Source: Rhodobiaceae bacterium UBA4490 (GTDB taxonomy: Bacteria; Pseudomonadota; Alphaproteobacteria; Parvibaculales; Parvibaculaceae). From it: a DNA stretch of 64,000 bases. Under the pieces are notes generated by a model. It was given only the letters and a program-made list of their open reading frames with translations, was not told the origin of the DNA and made no database searches. Shown piece after piece: positions 36,745 to 46,072 of this stretch. A program made the translations under genes and the position numbers. The stretch's first letter is position 1; every line of letters begins with the position of its first letter. Where the stretch lies: positions 147,292 to 211,291 of the forward strand of contig DGNO01000005.1 in NCBI GenBank assembly GCA_002389665.1. The letters run 5' to 3'.

Positions 36745-36812
36745 CGCGGTTTGCGTTTTTATGGGCGCCAGGGCGCGATAGAGTAAGCCCGCTATTGGGC
36801 AATGAGGGGATT

Positions 36813-38030
36813 ATGAAAAAGAAAATAATTTTGGGCGCGCTGGCGCTTGTCATCGTGGCGGCCGGCATCGGCTTCCTGATCTATAAGCGCGAGCTCGACC
36901 GGCTTTCCTTTGCCAGCTCGCTTTTTACCGGCGCCGAGCAATATGAAAATTTTGGCCGCATGGCGGATATGTTTCCGGTGGCGATCATGCATGCGGCCGA
37001 AACGCCTTTCGAGTTCGCGGACGGAACGCACATCGAGCTGCCTGAAAGCTTTACGTATGGCGGCCAAAGCGTCGATACGGAGACGTTTCTCGCTGAGACC
37101 GATACCAGCGCGCTGCTTGTTCTTAAAGACGGCAAGGTGCGTTTCGAGCGCTATATGCTGACCGGCGGGCGAAACGTGAACTGGATGTCCATGTCCGTCG
37201 CCAAGAGCTTCGTGTCCGCTGCCATCGGCATTGCCGTGGAGGAAGGGCATATCAAGAGCATCGAGGAGCCGGTGACGGCCTATGCGCCCTCGCTTGCTGG
37301 CTCCGCTTATGACGGGGTGCGGATCAAGGACATCCTGCAAATGTCCTCCGGCGCGCGCTGGAACGAGGATTACGGCGACCCGGACTCCGATATCAACCGC
37401 TTCGGGCGCATTCTGGCGCTGGGCGGCTCGCTTAATGCCTTTGCCGCCACGCTGGAAGGCGAACGGGAACCTGGCACCTATAATCACTACAATTCCACCG
37501 ATACGCAGGTTTTGGGTCTTCTTCTAACGAAGGCGACGGGGCGCAGCGTCACGGGTTACATGGAAGAAAAGCTCTGGAAGCCGCTCGGCGCCGAATCGGA
37601 TGCGTATTGGCTGATCGACGATGAAGGCATGGAAATGGTCTTTGGCGGGCTCAACGCCACGGCCCGCGACTATGCAAAGCTCGGCGAACTTTACCGGCTA
37701 GGCGGTGCCTGGCAGGGCAAGCAGCTTGTTCCGGCGGAGTGGGTGCGCGCTTCGACGACGCCTGATGCCCCGCATCTCATGCCCGGCAACAATCCGGCTT
37801 CCGCCTTTCCGCTCGGCTATGGCTATCAATGGTGGATCATCGAAAGCACGGAGCGTGAGTTCTCCGCCATCGGTGTCTATAACCAGTTCATCTATGTGAA
37901 CCCTGCCCGGGATCTCGTCATCGTCAAGCTCTCGGCGAATAGCGACTATGCCACGTCCGACGATCCTTCCGCTTTCCGGGAGCTGGAGACCATCGAATTC
38001 TTCCGGGAAATCGGCAACCGCTTGAACTGA
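36813..38030 (+). CDS. Membrane-anchored serine hydrolase, beta-lactamase class C family
   Basis: 405-aa protein. Residues 5-23 form a signal anchor (IILGALALVIVAAGIGFLI). The SxxK nucleophile motif is SVAK (128-131), with HYNSTD as the second Tyr/Asn motif and a conserved FGGLNATARDYAKLGELY segment. These penicillin-binding-protein-like hydrolases act on esters, amides or peptides; substrates are diverse and it need not confer drug resistance. ATG at 36813 with GAGGGG just upstream; the frame is open from a TTG at 36795. Followed by a shared terminator with atpF. Confidence 0.9.
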   Translation: MKKKIILGALALVIVAAGIGFLIYKRELDRLSFASSLFTGAEQYENFGRMADMFPVAIMHAAETPFEFADGTHIELPESFTYGGQSVDTETFLAETDTSALLVLKDGKVRFERYMLTGGRNVNWMSMSVAKSFVSAAIGIAVEEGHIKSIEEPVTAYAPSLAGSAYDGVRIKDILQMSSGARWNEDYGDPDSDINRFGRILALGGSLNAFAATLEGEREPGTYNHYNSTDTQVLGLLLTKATGRSVTGYMEEKLWKPLGAESDAYWLIDDEGMEMVFGGLNATARDYAKLGELYRLGGAWQGKQLVPAEWVRASTTPDAPHLMPGNNPASAFPLGYGYQWWIIESTEREFSAIGVYNQFIYVNPARDLVIVKLSANSDYATSDDPSAFRELETIEFFREIGNRLN

Positions 38031-38055
38031 GCAAGACTTGGGCAGCGGGTAAAGA

Positions 38056-38089
38056 AAAACCCCGCGGGGCCGGAGCCTCGCGGGGTTTT
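38056..38089. terminator. Bidirectional intrinsic terminator
   Basis: AAAACCCCGCG (38056-38066) pairs with CGCGGGGTTTT (38079-38089), 11-bp stem, 12-nt loop. A/T tracts on both sides serve both the serine hydrolase (plus) and the atp F0 operon (minus). Confidence 0.92.
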
Positions 38090-38110
38090 ATTTGCTTGAA
38101 GCTGTAAGGC

Positions 38111-38605
38111 TTAGTGAAGCTTGTCTTTAACCTCGGAAATCGCCTTGTCGAGCTGACGGGCAGCGCCGCCGCTGGCCAGTTTCGAGCCGATGACTTCCTG
38201 TGCGGCGCTGACGGCAATTTCAGCGGCCAGGGACTGCACTTCCTTGACGGCCTGCGCTTCGGCCTGGGAGATCTTGTCTTCCGCCATTTTCGTGCGCCGG
38301 GCGACCTGTTCCTGCAGCTTGCTGCGGGTTTCTTCCGCCAGGCGTTTGGCTTCGGCTTCCGCCTGTTCGATGATCGCTTCGGCTTCCGCCTCCGCGTCGC
38401 GCTGCTTGCGCTGATAGGAGGCCAGCAGCTGCTGGGCTTCCTCACGCAGGCGGCGGGCTTCCTCAAGCTCGCGCTTGATGTTCTCCGCACGCTCATCGAG
38501 CTTCTCGCCGATCAGCTTATGCACTTTCGCGCGGCCGATAATGACGAGGAAGATGACAAGGCCGACGGCAACCCAGAAAGAGGAATCAACGAGAAGAGCC
38601 TGCAT
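38111..38605 (-). CDS. atpF: ATP synthase F0 subunit b
   Basis: 164-aa peripheral stalk subunit. One N-terminal transmembrane helix (SSFWVAVGLVIFLVIIGRA) is followed by a long heptad-rich, charged coiled coil (KLDERAENIKRELEEARRLR onward) and a QEVIGSKLASGG dimerisation region. Last gene of the F0 operon and close to the b' gene (12 nt), as in alphaproteobacteria and chloroplasts where b and b' form a heterodimer. Followed by a terminator. Confidence 0.95.
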   Translation of the reverse strand: MQALLVDSSFWVAVGLVIFLVIIGRAKVHKLIGEKLDERAENIKRELEEARRLREEAQQLLASYQRKQRDAEAEAEAIIEQAEAEAKRLAEETRSKLQEQVARRTKMAEDKISQAEAQAVKEVQSLAAEIAVSAAQEVIGSKLASGGAARQLDKAISEVKDKLH

Positions 38606-38617
38606 CTGTTGTCTCCC

Positions 38618-39196
38618 TTATCCGAGTTTGGCGTCGACGGCTTTTTCAACCGCCGCCGTGTCCGCATCTTCGCTGAGAAGCTGCGTAACGATGGAAGAAG
38701 CCACATCGGTCGCCACGCCGCGCACATGCGCAAGAGCGGCTTCCTTGGTGGCGGCAATCCGCGTTTCCGCATCCGCGATCTTCTTGTTCAACTCGTTTTC
38801 GAGTTTCTCGCGGTGCGAGTCCGTCTCGGCGGAGAGGCGGTCGCGCGTTTCCTGGGCGATGGCGTGCGCCTTCGCCCGGGCTTCGGCAAGCGCGGTCTCG
38901 TAGGACTGGATGGCTTCCTCGGTCTGGGCCTTGAACTGGCCGGCCTGATCGAGGTCGTCTGCAATCCGGTCCCGCCGTTCCTCGATCACATTCGCGATCC
39001 GCGGCAGCGCCACTTTCGACATCAGGTAGTAGAGGATGCCGAAAGTGATGACGAGCCAGACGAGCTGCGCTTCAAACGTTTCCGTATTGAAGGGCGGAAA
39101 CCCGCCTTCATGACCCGCTTCGGGAATCTGGACTTCGCTTTGCAGGCCGAGATTGTCTTGACCGACAACAATCCCGTTATGCGCGTTCTCGGGCAT
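38618..39196 (-). CDS. atpG: ATP synthase F0 subunit b'
   Basis: 192-aa second stalk subunit. An N-terminal extension (NAHNGIVVGQDNLGLQSEVQ) precedes a transmembrane helix (QLVWLVITFGILYYLMSKVALP) and a coiled coil (VIEERRDRIADDLDQAGQFK). The VWLVITFGILYYLMSK sequence is typical of b' in alphaproteobacteria. Symbol usage varies (atpF', atpX, atpG). Encoded between c and b. Confidence 0.93.
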   Translation of the reverse strand: MPENAHNGIVVGQDNLGLQSEVQIPEAGHEGGFPPFNTETFEAQLVWLVITFGILYYLMSKVALPRIANVIEERRDRIADDLDQAGQFKAQTEEAIQSYETALAEARAKAHAIAQETRDRLSAETDSHREKLENELNKKIADAETRIAATKEAALAHVRGVATDVASSIVTQLLSEDADTAAVEKAVDAKLG

Positions 39197-39258
39197 TAAA
39201 CCCTCCTGATCATATGCCGGCCACCGAAGCGGCCGGCCACGTCACACCTAAATGGAAC

Positions 39259-39483
39259 TTAGGCGAACAGCAGGATCAGCGCGACGAGCAGCGAGAAGAT
39301 GCCAAGTGCTTCCGTCACGGCGAAGCCGAAGATCAGGCGGCCGAACTGACCGTCTGCAGCCGACGGGTTGCGCAGGGCGCCCGCCAGGTAGTTACCGAAA
39401 ATGTGGCCGAGGCCGATGCCTGCACCGCCCATGCCGAGGCACGCGATACCGGCGCCGATGAATTTAGCTGCTTCCGCTTCCAT
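39259..39483 (-). CDS. atpE: ATP synthase F0 subunit c
   Basis: 74-aa rotor ring proteolipid with two transmembrane helices: [21 protein letters not shown] and [21 protein letters not shown]. The conserved polar loop carries ALRNPSA, and the proton-binding Glu is in [11 protein letters not shown] at 39483 chosen; the open frame extends to 39564 but that part is untypical and lacks a ribosome-binding site. AAGGAG precedes the ATG, supporting high expression expected for c. Confidence 0.96.
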   Translation of the reverse strand: MEAEAAKFIGAGIACLGMGGAGIGLGHIFGNYLAGALRNPSAADGQFGRLIFGFAVTEALGIFSLLVALILLFA

Positions 39484-39607
39484 AGCCTTATGCTCCTTCT
39501 GCCTTAAAGTTCCTGACAGCGGTAAATCGTTCGGTCCCCATGACCAACCGAAACTTGTTTCCATAGGGCGCGCCCCGGAGGGCGCGGGATAACTCGTTCA
39601 AGGGCGC

Positions 39608-40387
39608 TTAGTGGCCCGGATGCAGGGCATCGCCCAGATACATGCAGGTCAGAACCGCAAACACATAGGCTTGCAGGGCGCAGACCAGGAATTCCAGCGC
39701 CGTGATGGCGACGATCATGGCAAGCGGCAGAACCGCGCCGAAGATGCCCGCAACGCCCGCGCTGCTCAGCGCGATCACGAAGCCGGCGAAAACCTTGAGC
39801 GTGATGTGACCGGCCAGCATGTTCGCGAAAAGACGAACCGAGAGGCTGAGCGGACGGGAAAGATAAGAGATTACCTCGATCGCCACGACGAGCGGCAGGA
39901 TCACGGCGGGCACGCCGGAAGGCACGAAGAGCCGCAGGAAGCCGAGGCCGTGCTTGGCGAAACCGATAATCGTCACGCCCACGAAAACCAGCGCGGCAAG
40001 CGCGAAGGTCACGATGATGTGGCTGGTGACGGTGAAAGAGTAGGGCAGCATGCTCAGGAAGTTGGCGAGCAGGATGAACATGAACAGCGAGAAGATGAAG
40101 GGGAAGTAGCGCTGCCCGTCATTGCCGGCATTGTCCCGCACCATGTTGGCGACGAATTCGTAGGACATTTCGGCGATGGACTGCATCCGCCCGGGGATCA
40201 TGTTGCGCCCGCGCACCGCAAAAACCGTCAGGAAGGTGACGGCGAAAACCGTCAGCACCATCCAGAGACTGGAATTCGTGAAAGAGGCGTCGATACCGCC
40301 AATGTTCAAAGGAACCAGGGTGGTGATTTCGAATTGATGCAACGGATCGACCGGAAAACCGCCGTCCTGTCCATTTTGTGCTGCCAC
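39608..40387 (-). CDS. atpB: ATP synthase F0 subunit a
   Basis: 259-aa proton channel subunit. The essential Arg lies in [30 protein letters not shown] and [20 protein letters not shown] are typical. I chose the GTG at 40387 ([19 protein letters not shown]): it starts just after the atpI stop with 10 nt between, whereas the open frame to 40453 would overlap atpI by over 50 nt. A GGCGGAA-like site precedes it. Works with the c ring to couple proton flow to rotation. Confidence 0.94.
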   Translation of the reverse strand: MAAQNGQDGGFPVDPLHQFEITTLVPLNIGGIDASFTNSSLWMVLTVFAVTFLTVFAVRGRNMIPGRMQSIAEMSYEFVANMVRDNAGNDGQRYFPFIFSLFMFILLANFLSMLPYSFTVTSHIIVTFALAALVFVGVTIIGFAKHGLGFLRLFVPSGVPAVILPLVVAIEVISYLSRPLSLSVRLFANMLAGHITLKVFAGFVIALSSAGVAGIFGAVLPLAMIVAITALEFLVCALQAYVFAVLTCMYLGDALHPGH

Positions 40388-40397
40388 AGCTTCCGCC

Positions 40398-40781
40398 TTA
40401 CATCTTCGCGGGCGGCGAGCCGCCCTGATCATTTCCCTTATCCGCGCCCGCATTCGTGCTCAGCGCATTCGCCGCGCGGATAATATTGACGACACCTGCC
40501 GCCGTTCCCAGCCCGAGAAAGATGATCAGGAAAAGCGGCATTGTCTCGAGCCACTTATCCAGAAACCACCCAATTCCCCCGCCGACAATTACGCCCGCGA
40601 TAAACTCCGTCGACATGCGGAGCGCCGGGCCCATATCGGAAGGGCGGCCAGAAGACGCCCGGTTTCCTTGGCTTTTGCTGCTCCCTTGCGCATGCTTCAA
40701 TCGTTCCCCTAAGGACCGGAGCTGATCTAGATCGCCCTGATCCTTGGATCCCGATCGAGTTTTGCCGTCTTTATCCGTCAA
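40398..40781 (-). CDS. atpI: ATP synthase protein I (AtpI/AtpZ family)
   Basis: 127-aa small membrane protein leading the F0 operon. The polar N-terminus ([20 protein letters not shown]) is followed by two helices ([21 protein letters not shown] and [21 protein letters not shown]), matching AtpI/AtpZ; members assist c-ring assembly or Mg2+ handling. I chose a TTG at 40781, preceded by AAGGAG with 8-nt spacing; the frame is open upstream to another TTG at 40838 without such a site. F1 genes are elsewhere, as usual in this class. Confidence 0.87.
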   Translation of the reverse strand: MTDKDGKTRSGSKDQGDLDQLRSLGERLKHAQGSSKSQGNRASSGRPSDMGPALRMSTEFIAGVIVGGGIGWFLDKWLETMPLFLIIFLGLGTAAGVVNIIRAANALSTNAGADKGNDQGGSPPAKM

Positions 40782-40806
40782 AACTCGTGCTCCTTCGCGC
40801 GGGAAA

Positions 40807-40826
40807 TCCCGCAGGAAACTGCGGGA
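40807..40826 (-). other. Leader hairpin upstream of atpI
   Basis: TCCCGCAG (40807-40814) and CTGCGGGA (40819-40826), perfect 8-bp stem with a 4-nt loop. It lies 26 nt upstream of the atpI TTG and ends shortly before the AAGGAG site in the atp mRNA. It may stabilise the leader or modulate initiation. Confidence 0.5.
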
Positions 40827-41033
40827 AAGCTGCCTCAAGCCGCGCGCACCCTACTTCGGCCCCCATAGGCTGTCAAGAACCTCTGAGCCAGTGTCAACTT
40901 ATTGAAATAATTGGAAAATTTGACCCTGGAGCAAGATGCGGCAATTGGCCCCGGCAAGGGGGTGATTCCTCTTTGCCCGGGGCCTTGCAAGCGGCGGGTG
41001 AAATTGCGGGAAGATTCCCTGAAAAAGCCTTGG

Positions 41034-44000
41034 TTAGCTTGCTTCGCGCAGCTGCTCGGCAGCTTCCAGGTCCACCGAAACCAGGGTCGAAACCCCCCGT
41101 TCCTGCATGGTCACCCCGAAAAGCCGGTGCATCCTGGCCATGGTCAGCGCGTGGTGGGTGATGATCAGGAAGCGGGTATCCGTCGTGCGGGCCATTTCCT
41201 CCATCAGATCGCAGAAACGCTCCACATTGGCATCATCGAGCGGCGCGTCCACCTCGTCCAGCACACAGATGGGCGAGGGATTGGTGAGGAATACCGCGAA
41301 AATTAGCGAGGTGGCCGTCAAGGTCTGCTCGCCGCCCGAAAGGAGCGACATGTTCTGTAGGCGCTTGCCGGGCGGGCGGGCCATGATTTCAAGGCCGGCT
41401 TCCAAGGGATCGTCCGATTCGGTGAGCTTGAGATGCGCTTCCCCGCCGCCGAAAAGATGCGTGAAGAGTTTGGAGAAATTCGCATTCACCTGCTCGAAGG
41501 CGGCCAGCATGCGCTCCCGGCCTTCCCGGTTGAGGCTGGCAATGCCCTGGCGGAGCTTGGCGATCGCCGCTTCCAGGTCTTCCCGCTCAGTCTGCATGGC
41601 GGTGAGCTGCTCTTCGATCTCGCGCGCTTCTTCATCGGCGCGCAGATTGACGCCGCCCAGATTCTCCCGCTCGCGCTTTAGCCGCTCGAGCTTCTGCTCG
41701 ATGGCGTCGACGGCAGGCAGTTCTTCGCCTTCCTTGAGCTCGGCTTTAGCCAGTGCTTCCTCGGCGGCGCAGTTCAGCTCTTCGCGGATGCGTGCTTCGG
41801 CCTCGGCCTTGCGCTCGCGCGCGCCGTCCACCAGCCCGTCGATACGGGCGCGTTCCTCGCGCACCTGCGAGAGGGCGGACTGAGTTTCGCGGGCAAGCTT
41901 GTCGCATTCGGAAAGATGGCGCTCGGCCTCTGCCAGCGCGTCGGCTGCTTCCCGCCGCTCCGTCTCGGCCTGCGAGATAAAGCTCAGAAGCGACTTGCGC
42001 TTTTCCTCGATGGCGCCAGGCACATCTTTCAGCTCGTCAAGCTCGGCTTCGGCTTCTTCCTTGCGCTGGCCGAGCGTTTCGATCTGCTTGCGGGCATTCA
42101 CCGAGCGCAGTTCCCAGGCGCTACGTTCCTGACCGATGGCGGAAAGTCGGCGGGCGCGGGCCTGCGCTTCGCGGTTGATGCTTTCAAGGGCGGCGCGGGC
42201 TTCGGAAAGCTCGATGCGCAGGGCGCCCACTTCCTCGCGCTTGGCCACGACTTTTTCTTTCAACTCGCCGTCGGGGCGCAGCCCTTCGAGCGAGGCCGTG
42301 CTTTCTTCATGGGTGCGGCGCGCTTCGGTGAGATCGCCGGAAAGTCGCTCTTCGGCCTCGGCCAAAGCGGCAAGGCGCGAGAGCTGCGCGGAAGCCTGGC
42401 GCTCGGCAGCGGTCAGTTCCGCCCGAAGCTGGCTTTCATGGGACTGGGCATCGCGCAGCGCGCGGCGCAGTTCCTGTTCCTTCGCCTGGGCTTCCTGCGC
42501 GGCGAGACGTGCTGCCTCAAACGTATCGCGGGCAGCGCGAGCCAGCGCCTTTTGTTCGGCAATCTCTTCTTCAAGATCGGCAAGGCGGTTGCGCTGTTCG
42601 AGCCGCTTGGCGGCGGCGGTCGGCGCATCGGCTGCGGCGGTGAACCCGTCCCAGCGCCAAAGATCGCCTTCTTTCGTGACAAGCCGCTGGCCGGGTTTGA
42701 GCTGTTTCTGCAGTTCGCTGCCTTGGCCCGCTTCCACGAGGCCGATATGCGAGAGGCGCCGGCCAAAGGCTGCCGGGCCGCGCACGAACTGAGAAAGCGG
42801 CAGGGCGCCATGAGGCAGGGGTGCGGGCGCTTCCAGCGCCGGCAGCTCGTCCCAGTGAATGGGCGCAGCCGTATCCGTCGGCACGGAAAGATCATCGCCG
42901 AGCGCGGCGCCGAGCGCCGTTTCATAGCCCGGTTCCACGGTCACCGCGTCAATGAGCGGCGGCCAAAGATCGCCTTCACCGATGGCGAGCATATCGCCAA
43001 GCGCCTTGGCTTCGGCGAGCATACGCTCGAGCTGCTTTTCTGCCGCGTTCATCGGCTCGCGTGCTTGAGCTTCGCTAGCGCGCGCGGTCTGCAGCGTCTT
43101 TTCCGCTTCTTCGGCAGCGTCCGATGCTTCCAGCACTTTGCCGACGGCGGTTTCAACCTCTTCGGTCTGCTGGGCGATGGCGACCTGCTTGGCCTCCGCA
43201 TCGGCCAGCGTCTCGCGCTCATTCGCAATGGTTTGAAGCTGCTGGATGAGCTTTTCGATGCGCGCAGCGCTTTGTTCGATGGTGCGCTCAAGGCTCTGGC
43301 GCTGGGCGCTAAGCGCAGCAGCTTCATTCGCGAGCGTATCAAGCTCACTCTCGCGCGCTCTCAAGGCTTCTTCGGCGCTTGCAACGCGGGTGCCCGCTTC
43401 TTCCTGGGCGGAGCCTTGCGCTTCGTTTTCGCTATTAAGGGCGGCTTCTTCCTCGGCAAGCTTGGCGATGGCTTCGTCCGTGTCGGCGATGAGGCCGCTT
43501 TCGCGCTCAAGGTCGGAGGAAATTTGCGCCAGCCGCGCGGTCAGCCGCTCGGCCTGTTCGCGGGCGCGTTTTTCTTCCGCATCGAGATTTTCCCGCTCCA
43601 CCGTCAGCCGGTGCAGTTTGGCGGCGGCAACGGCTTCTGCCTCGCGCAGCGCCGGGATTTTTTCGGACGCCTCGGCCTGCGCAGTGGAGGCGACGGCGGC
43701 AGCTTCGGTATATTCGGCAACCCGCGTGTCGGTATCGGCAAGGCGTTTTTCTTCCGCTTCCAGAAGCTCCTTGGCGTGGCTCCAGCGCAGGTGGAAGAAC
43801 ACGGCTTCCGCTTGCCGGATGAGGCCGGAAAGATTGCGGTAGCGCGTTGCCTGGCGCGCCTGGCGCTTCAGGCTCGAAAGCTGGCTTTCAAGCTGGCCCA
43901 CCACATCGTCGAGCCGTGTCAGGTTCGTTTCCGCGCCTTTCAGCCGGAGCTCGGCTTCATGGCGGCGGGTATGCAGGCCGGTAATGCCGGCAGCTTCTTC

Positions 44001-44492
44001 CAGAATGCGGCGCCGGTTGATCGGCTTGGAATTGATGAGCTGCGTAATCTGGCCCTGCTTGACGAGAGCGGGCGAGTGCGAGCCGGTGGAGGCATCGGCA
44101 AAGAGCAGCTGCACGTCTTTCGCGCGCACTTCTTTGCCGTTGATGCGGTAGGTCGAGCCTTTGTCTTTTTCGATACGGCGGCCGACTTCCAGGCTTTCAC
44201 TGTCATTATAAGCGGAGGGCGCGGAGCGGTCCTGATTGTCCATATAGATCGTGACTTCCGCATGGTTGCGGGCCGGGCGCATATTCGTGCCCGCAAAGAT
44301 CACGTCTTCCATGCCCGAGCCGCGCATGGATTTGAAAGAGTTCTCGCCCATGGCCCAGCGCAGGCCTTCCAGCAGGTTCGACTTGCCGCAGCCATTCGGC
44401 CCGACAATGCCGGTGAGGCCCGGCTCGATCAGAAGATCGGTCGGCTCCACGAAGGATTTGAAACCTGAAAGACGTAGGCGCGTGAACTTCAC
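41034..44492 (-). CDS. smc: Chromosome segregation ATPase SMC
   Basis: 1152-aa condensin subunit. Walker A GPNGCGKS (31-38) follows the typical RLSGFKSFVEPTDL. Long coiled coils (~165-480 and ~640-980) flank a hinge (~480-630). The C-terminal head has the signature LLSGGEQTLTA and Walker B PSPICVLDEVDAPLDDANV. It forms a ring with ScpA/ScpB to organise and segregate the chromosome. The second arm of the coil is Glu/Ala/Arg-rich as usual. It is the last gene after the DsbA-like gene on the minus strand; the two are separated by 66 nt. Confidence 0.97.
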   Translation of the reverse strand: MKFTRLRLSGFKSFVEPTDLLIEPGLTGIVGPNGCGKSNLLEGLRWAMGENSFKSMRGSGMEDVIFAGTNMRPARNHAEVTIYMDNQDRSAPSAYNDSESLEVGRRIEKDKGSTYRINGKEVRAKDVQLLFADASTGSHSPALVKQGQITQLINSKPINRRRILEEAAGITGLHTRRHEAELRLKGAETNLTRLDDVVGQLESQLSSLKRQARQATRYRNLSGLIRQAEAVFFHLRWSHAKELLEAEEKRLADTDTRVAEYTEAAAVASTAQAEASEKIPALREAEAVAAAKLHRLTVERENLDAEEKRAREQAERLTARLAQISSDLERESGLIADTDEAIAKLAEEEAALNSENEAQGSAQEEAGTRVASAEEALRARESELDTLANEAAALSAQRQSLERTIEQSAARIEKLIQQLQTIANERETLADAEAKQVAIAQQTEEVETAVGKVLEASDAAEEAEKTLQTARASEAQAREPMNAAEKQLERMLAEAKALGDMLAIGEGDLWPPLIDAVTVEPGYETALGAALGDDLSVPTDTAAPIHWDELPALEAPAPLPHGALPLSQFVRGPAAFGRRLSHIGLVEAGQGSELQKQLKPGQRLVTKEGDLWRWDGFTAAADAPTAAAKRLEQRNRLADLEEEIAEQKALARAARDTFEAARLAAQEAQAKEQELRRALRDAQSHESQLRAELTAAERQASAQLSRLAALAEAEERLSGDLTEARRTHEESTASLEGLRPDGELKEKVVAKREEVGALRIELSEARAALESINREAQARARRLSAIGQERSAWELRSVNARKQIETLGQRKEEAEAELDELKDVPGAIEEKRKSLLSFISQAETERREAADALAEAERHLSECDKLARETQSALSQVREERARIDGLVDGARERKAEAEARIREELNCAAEEALAKAELKEGEELPAVDAIEQKLERLKRERENLGGVNLRADEEAREIEEQLTAMQTEREDLEAAIAKLRQGIASLNREGRERMLAAFEQVNANFSKLFTHLFGGGEAHLKLTESDDPLEAGLEIMARPPGKRLQNMSLLSGGEQTLTATSLIFAVFLTNPSPICVLDEVDAPLDDANVERFCDLMEEMARTTDTRFLIITHHALTMARMHRLFGVTMQERGVSTLVSVDLEAAEQLREAS

Positions 44493-44558
44493 GAGATAAC
44501 ACCGCTTTCTGTTGACTGACGATACCGGCCTGCCCGCGCGGAGCAGGCCGGCGTTAAA

Positions 44559-45236
44559 TCACGATTCGGACAGGTGCTTGAGGATAATTTTTTCAAAATC
44601 CTCGAAGGGCATGGCCCCTTCCACTTTTTCCCCATTCACGAAGAAGGTGGGCGTGGAGGCGATTTTCAGCTCTTCATAGGCCCGTTTCTGAACCTGGCGG
44701 ATATGGTCGAGCAATTCCGGATCGGCGAGGCACTGCTCGAAACTTTCATCCGAAAAGCCGCCCTGCTTGGCGATGGCTTTCAGCTTGTCGACCGGGTTTT
44801 CCTGAAAGGCCCACTCGTGCTGCTTGGCGAAGAGAATTTCCAGGAACTTGAAATATCTGTCATCCCCCGCGCAGCGCGAAATCATGACCGCTGCCGTAGC
44901 GATGGGGTCGAGCGGGAAGGCGCGGGCGACGAAACGGACCTTGCCCGTCTCGATGTATTTTTCCTTCAGCTCCGGAAAGACCTGAGTGTGGAAGGCTGCG
45001 CAGTGATTACAGGTGAGGGAGGCATATTCGATGATCGTGACGGGCGCATCTTCATCGCCCAGCGCCAGATCGCCGAGCGGGCCCGGCGTAACGAGCGCTT
45101 CGGGTGCATCCGCCATGCCGTTCGGAGCCGCTGTGCCCGCGCCATTGCCCTGGCTGCTGAAATAGAAAATGCCGGCGGCAATAAGCACGAGGGCAGCGAC
45201 GGCAACGCCGACGATGATGCTCTTATTTTGTCCCAC
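44559..45236 (-). CDS. DsbA family thioredoxin-fold protein
   Basis: 225-aa envelope thiol oxidoreductase. N-terminal signal anchor (SIIVGVAVAALVLIAAGIFYF), a linker, then a DsbA domain with active site CNHC (76-79) in IIEYASLTCNHCAAFH, and the cis-Pro loop ASTPTFFVNG near the C-terminus. It resembles the BdbD/DsbG-like group in alphaproteobacteria located between DUF721 and smc. It likely introduces or isomerises disulfides in exported proteins. Start GTG at 45236 with CAGGA close upstream. Confidence 0.92.
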   Translation of the reverse strand: MGQNKSIIVGVAVAALVLIAAGIFYFSSQGNGAGTAAPNGMADAPEALVTPGPLGDLALGDEDAPVTIIEYASLTCNHCAAFHTQVFPELKEKYIETGKVRFVARAFPLDPIATAAVMISRCAGDDRYFKFLEILFAKQHEWAFQENPVDKLKAIAKQGGFSDESFEQCLADPELLDHIRQVQKRAYEELKIASTPTFFVNGEKVEGAMPFEDFEKIILKHLSES

Positions 45237-45331
45237 GGTCCTGGTTCCCTACTAAATATGGTTGGATTGTAGGCACGCCCTCCAGAGCCCCGCAACAGAA
45301 CCTTTCTCTTGCAAGGCTTTCAGAATCGCTG

Positions 45332-45862
45332 TTAGGCGCGCGGTTTTATGGTGCCCATGACGAGCCGTCCAAGGTTGAGAAGTGACTCTCTAAGCTGCTG
45401 GTTTTCGACTGCTTTTACCTCTGCGTTCAGGCCTTGTTCTTCTTCCGCCGTCAGCCCCCGGAAGCTCTTGCGCCGTTTGCGCGGCGCCACAGGCAGCGGG
45501 CCTTGAACGAGTTTGAGGCGCTGCACGGCGCCGTAGCCATAGTAATTATTGATGCGCTGGATGATCTGCGGTTCCAGGTGCTGAAATTCCAGCGCCGCCG
45601 CGCCATCGATTCGCACCGTGAGCGTCGCCCCTTCCGGCCGTGCACGCTTGCGCCCGTCCGAAGGCACGCGCCCGCGCGGAAAAGCGAGCTTTTCCGGGGC
45701 GCTAAGCTCGGCGAGGCTGCGCCCGACAATTTCCGGCCAGTGCCGGAGAATGTGCATATCGGCAAAACCCTGGCGTTTAAGCACCTCGCGCGTTGCCATG
45801 GACAGCCGCGCCGACATGGGCAGCGGACCTTTCTTGCGGCGGCGGGGCAGGGTATCGATCAT
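45332..45862 (-). CDS. DUF721 (DciA-like) protein
   Basis: 176-aa protein. The DUF721 core is visible: ATREVLKRQGFADMHILRHW followed by PEIVGRSLAELSAPEKLAFPRG, and a C-terminal FQHLEPQIIQRINNYYGYGAVQRLKLVQG. DUF721 includes DciA, the ancestral loader of the replicative helicase DnaB in bacteria lacking DnaC; assignment here is by family. I chose the ATG at 45862 (MIDTLPRRRKKGP); the frame is open to a TTG at 45997 but that part is uncharacteristic. Divergent from mutY. Confidence 0.87.
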   Translation of the reverse strand: MIDTLPRRRKKGPLPMSARLSMATREVLKRQGFADMHILRHWPEIVGRSLAELSAPEKLAFPRGRVPSDGRKRARPEGATLTVRIDGAAALEFQHLEPQIIQRINNYYGYGAVQRLKLVQGPLPVAPRKRRKSFRGLTAEEEQGLNAEVKAVENQQLRESLLNLGRLVMGTIKPRA

Positions 45863-46072
45863 CGCGTGCCGATCGTCTTCGTTGGGCCGGCTGGCGGCGG
45901 CTGAATGCGGGTTTTTGCCGTGCGGCGCTTCAAAGGCACTGCTAGAAGCCTGGCCGCAGCGGCGATCACGCCTATAGTGTCGCGCAAATAAGTTCAAGTT
46001 GCGAGCCGCGAGTTGGCAATCCGCCGCACCGGTTCATCACAAACGAGTTCGTCATAAAAGAGTGAGAGCACT

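Noticed and set aside
36813..38030. Antibiotic-resistance beta-lactamase
   Set aside because: Broad serine hydrolase family with an N-terminal anchor; nothing indicates resistance function.
41916..44468. 850-codon frame antisense to smc
   Set aside because: Phe/Gly/Arg-biased translation without motifs; SMC on the other strand is unambiguous.
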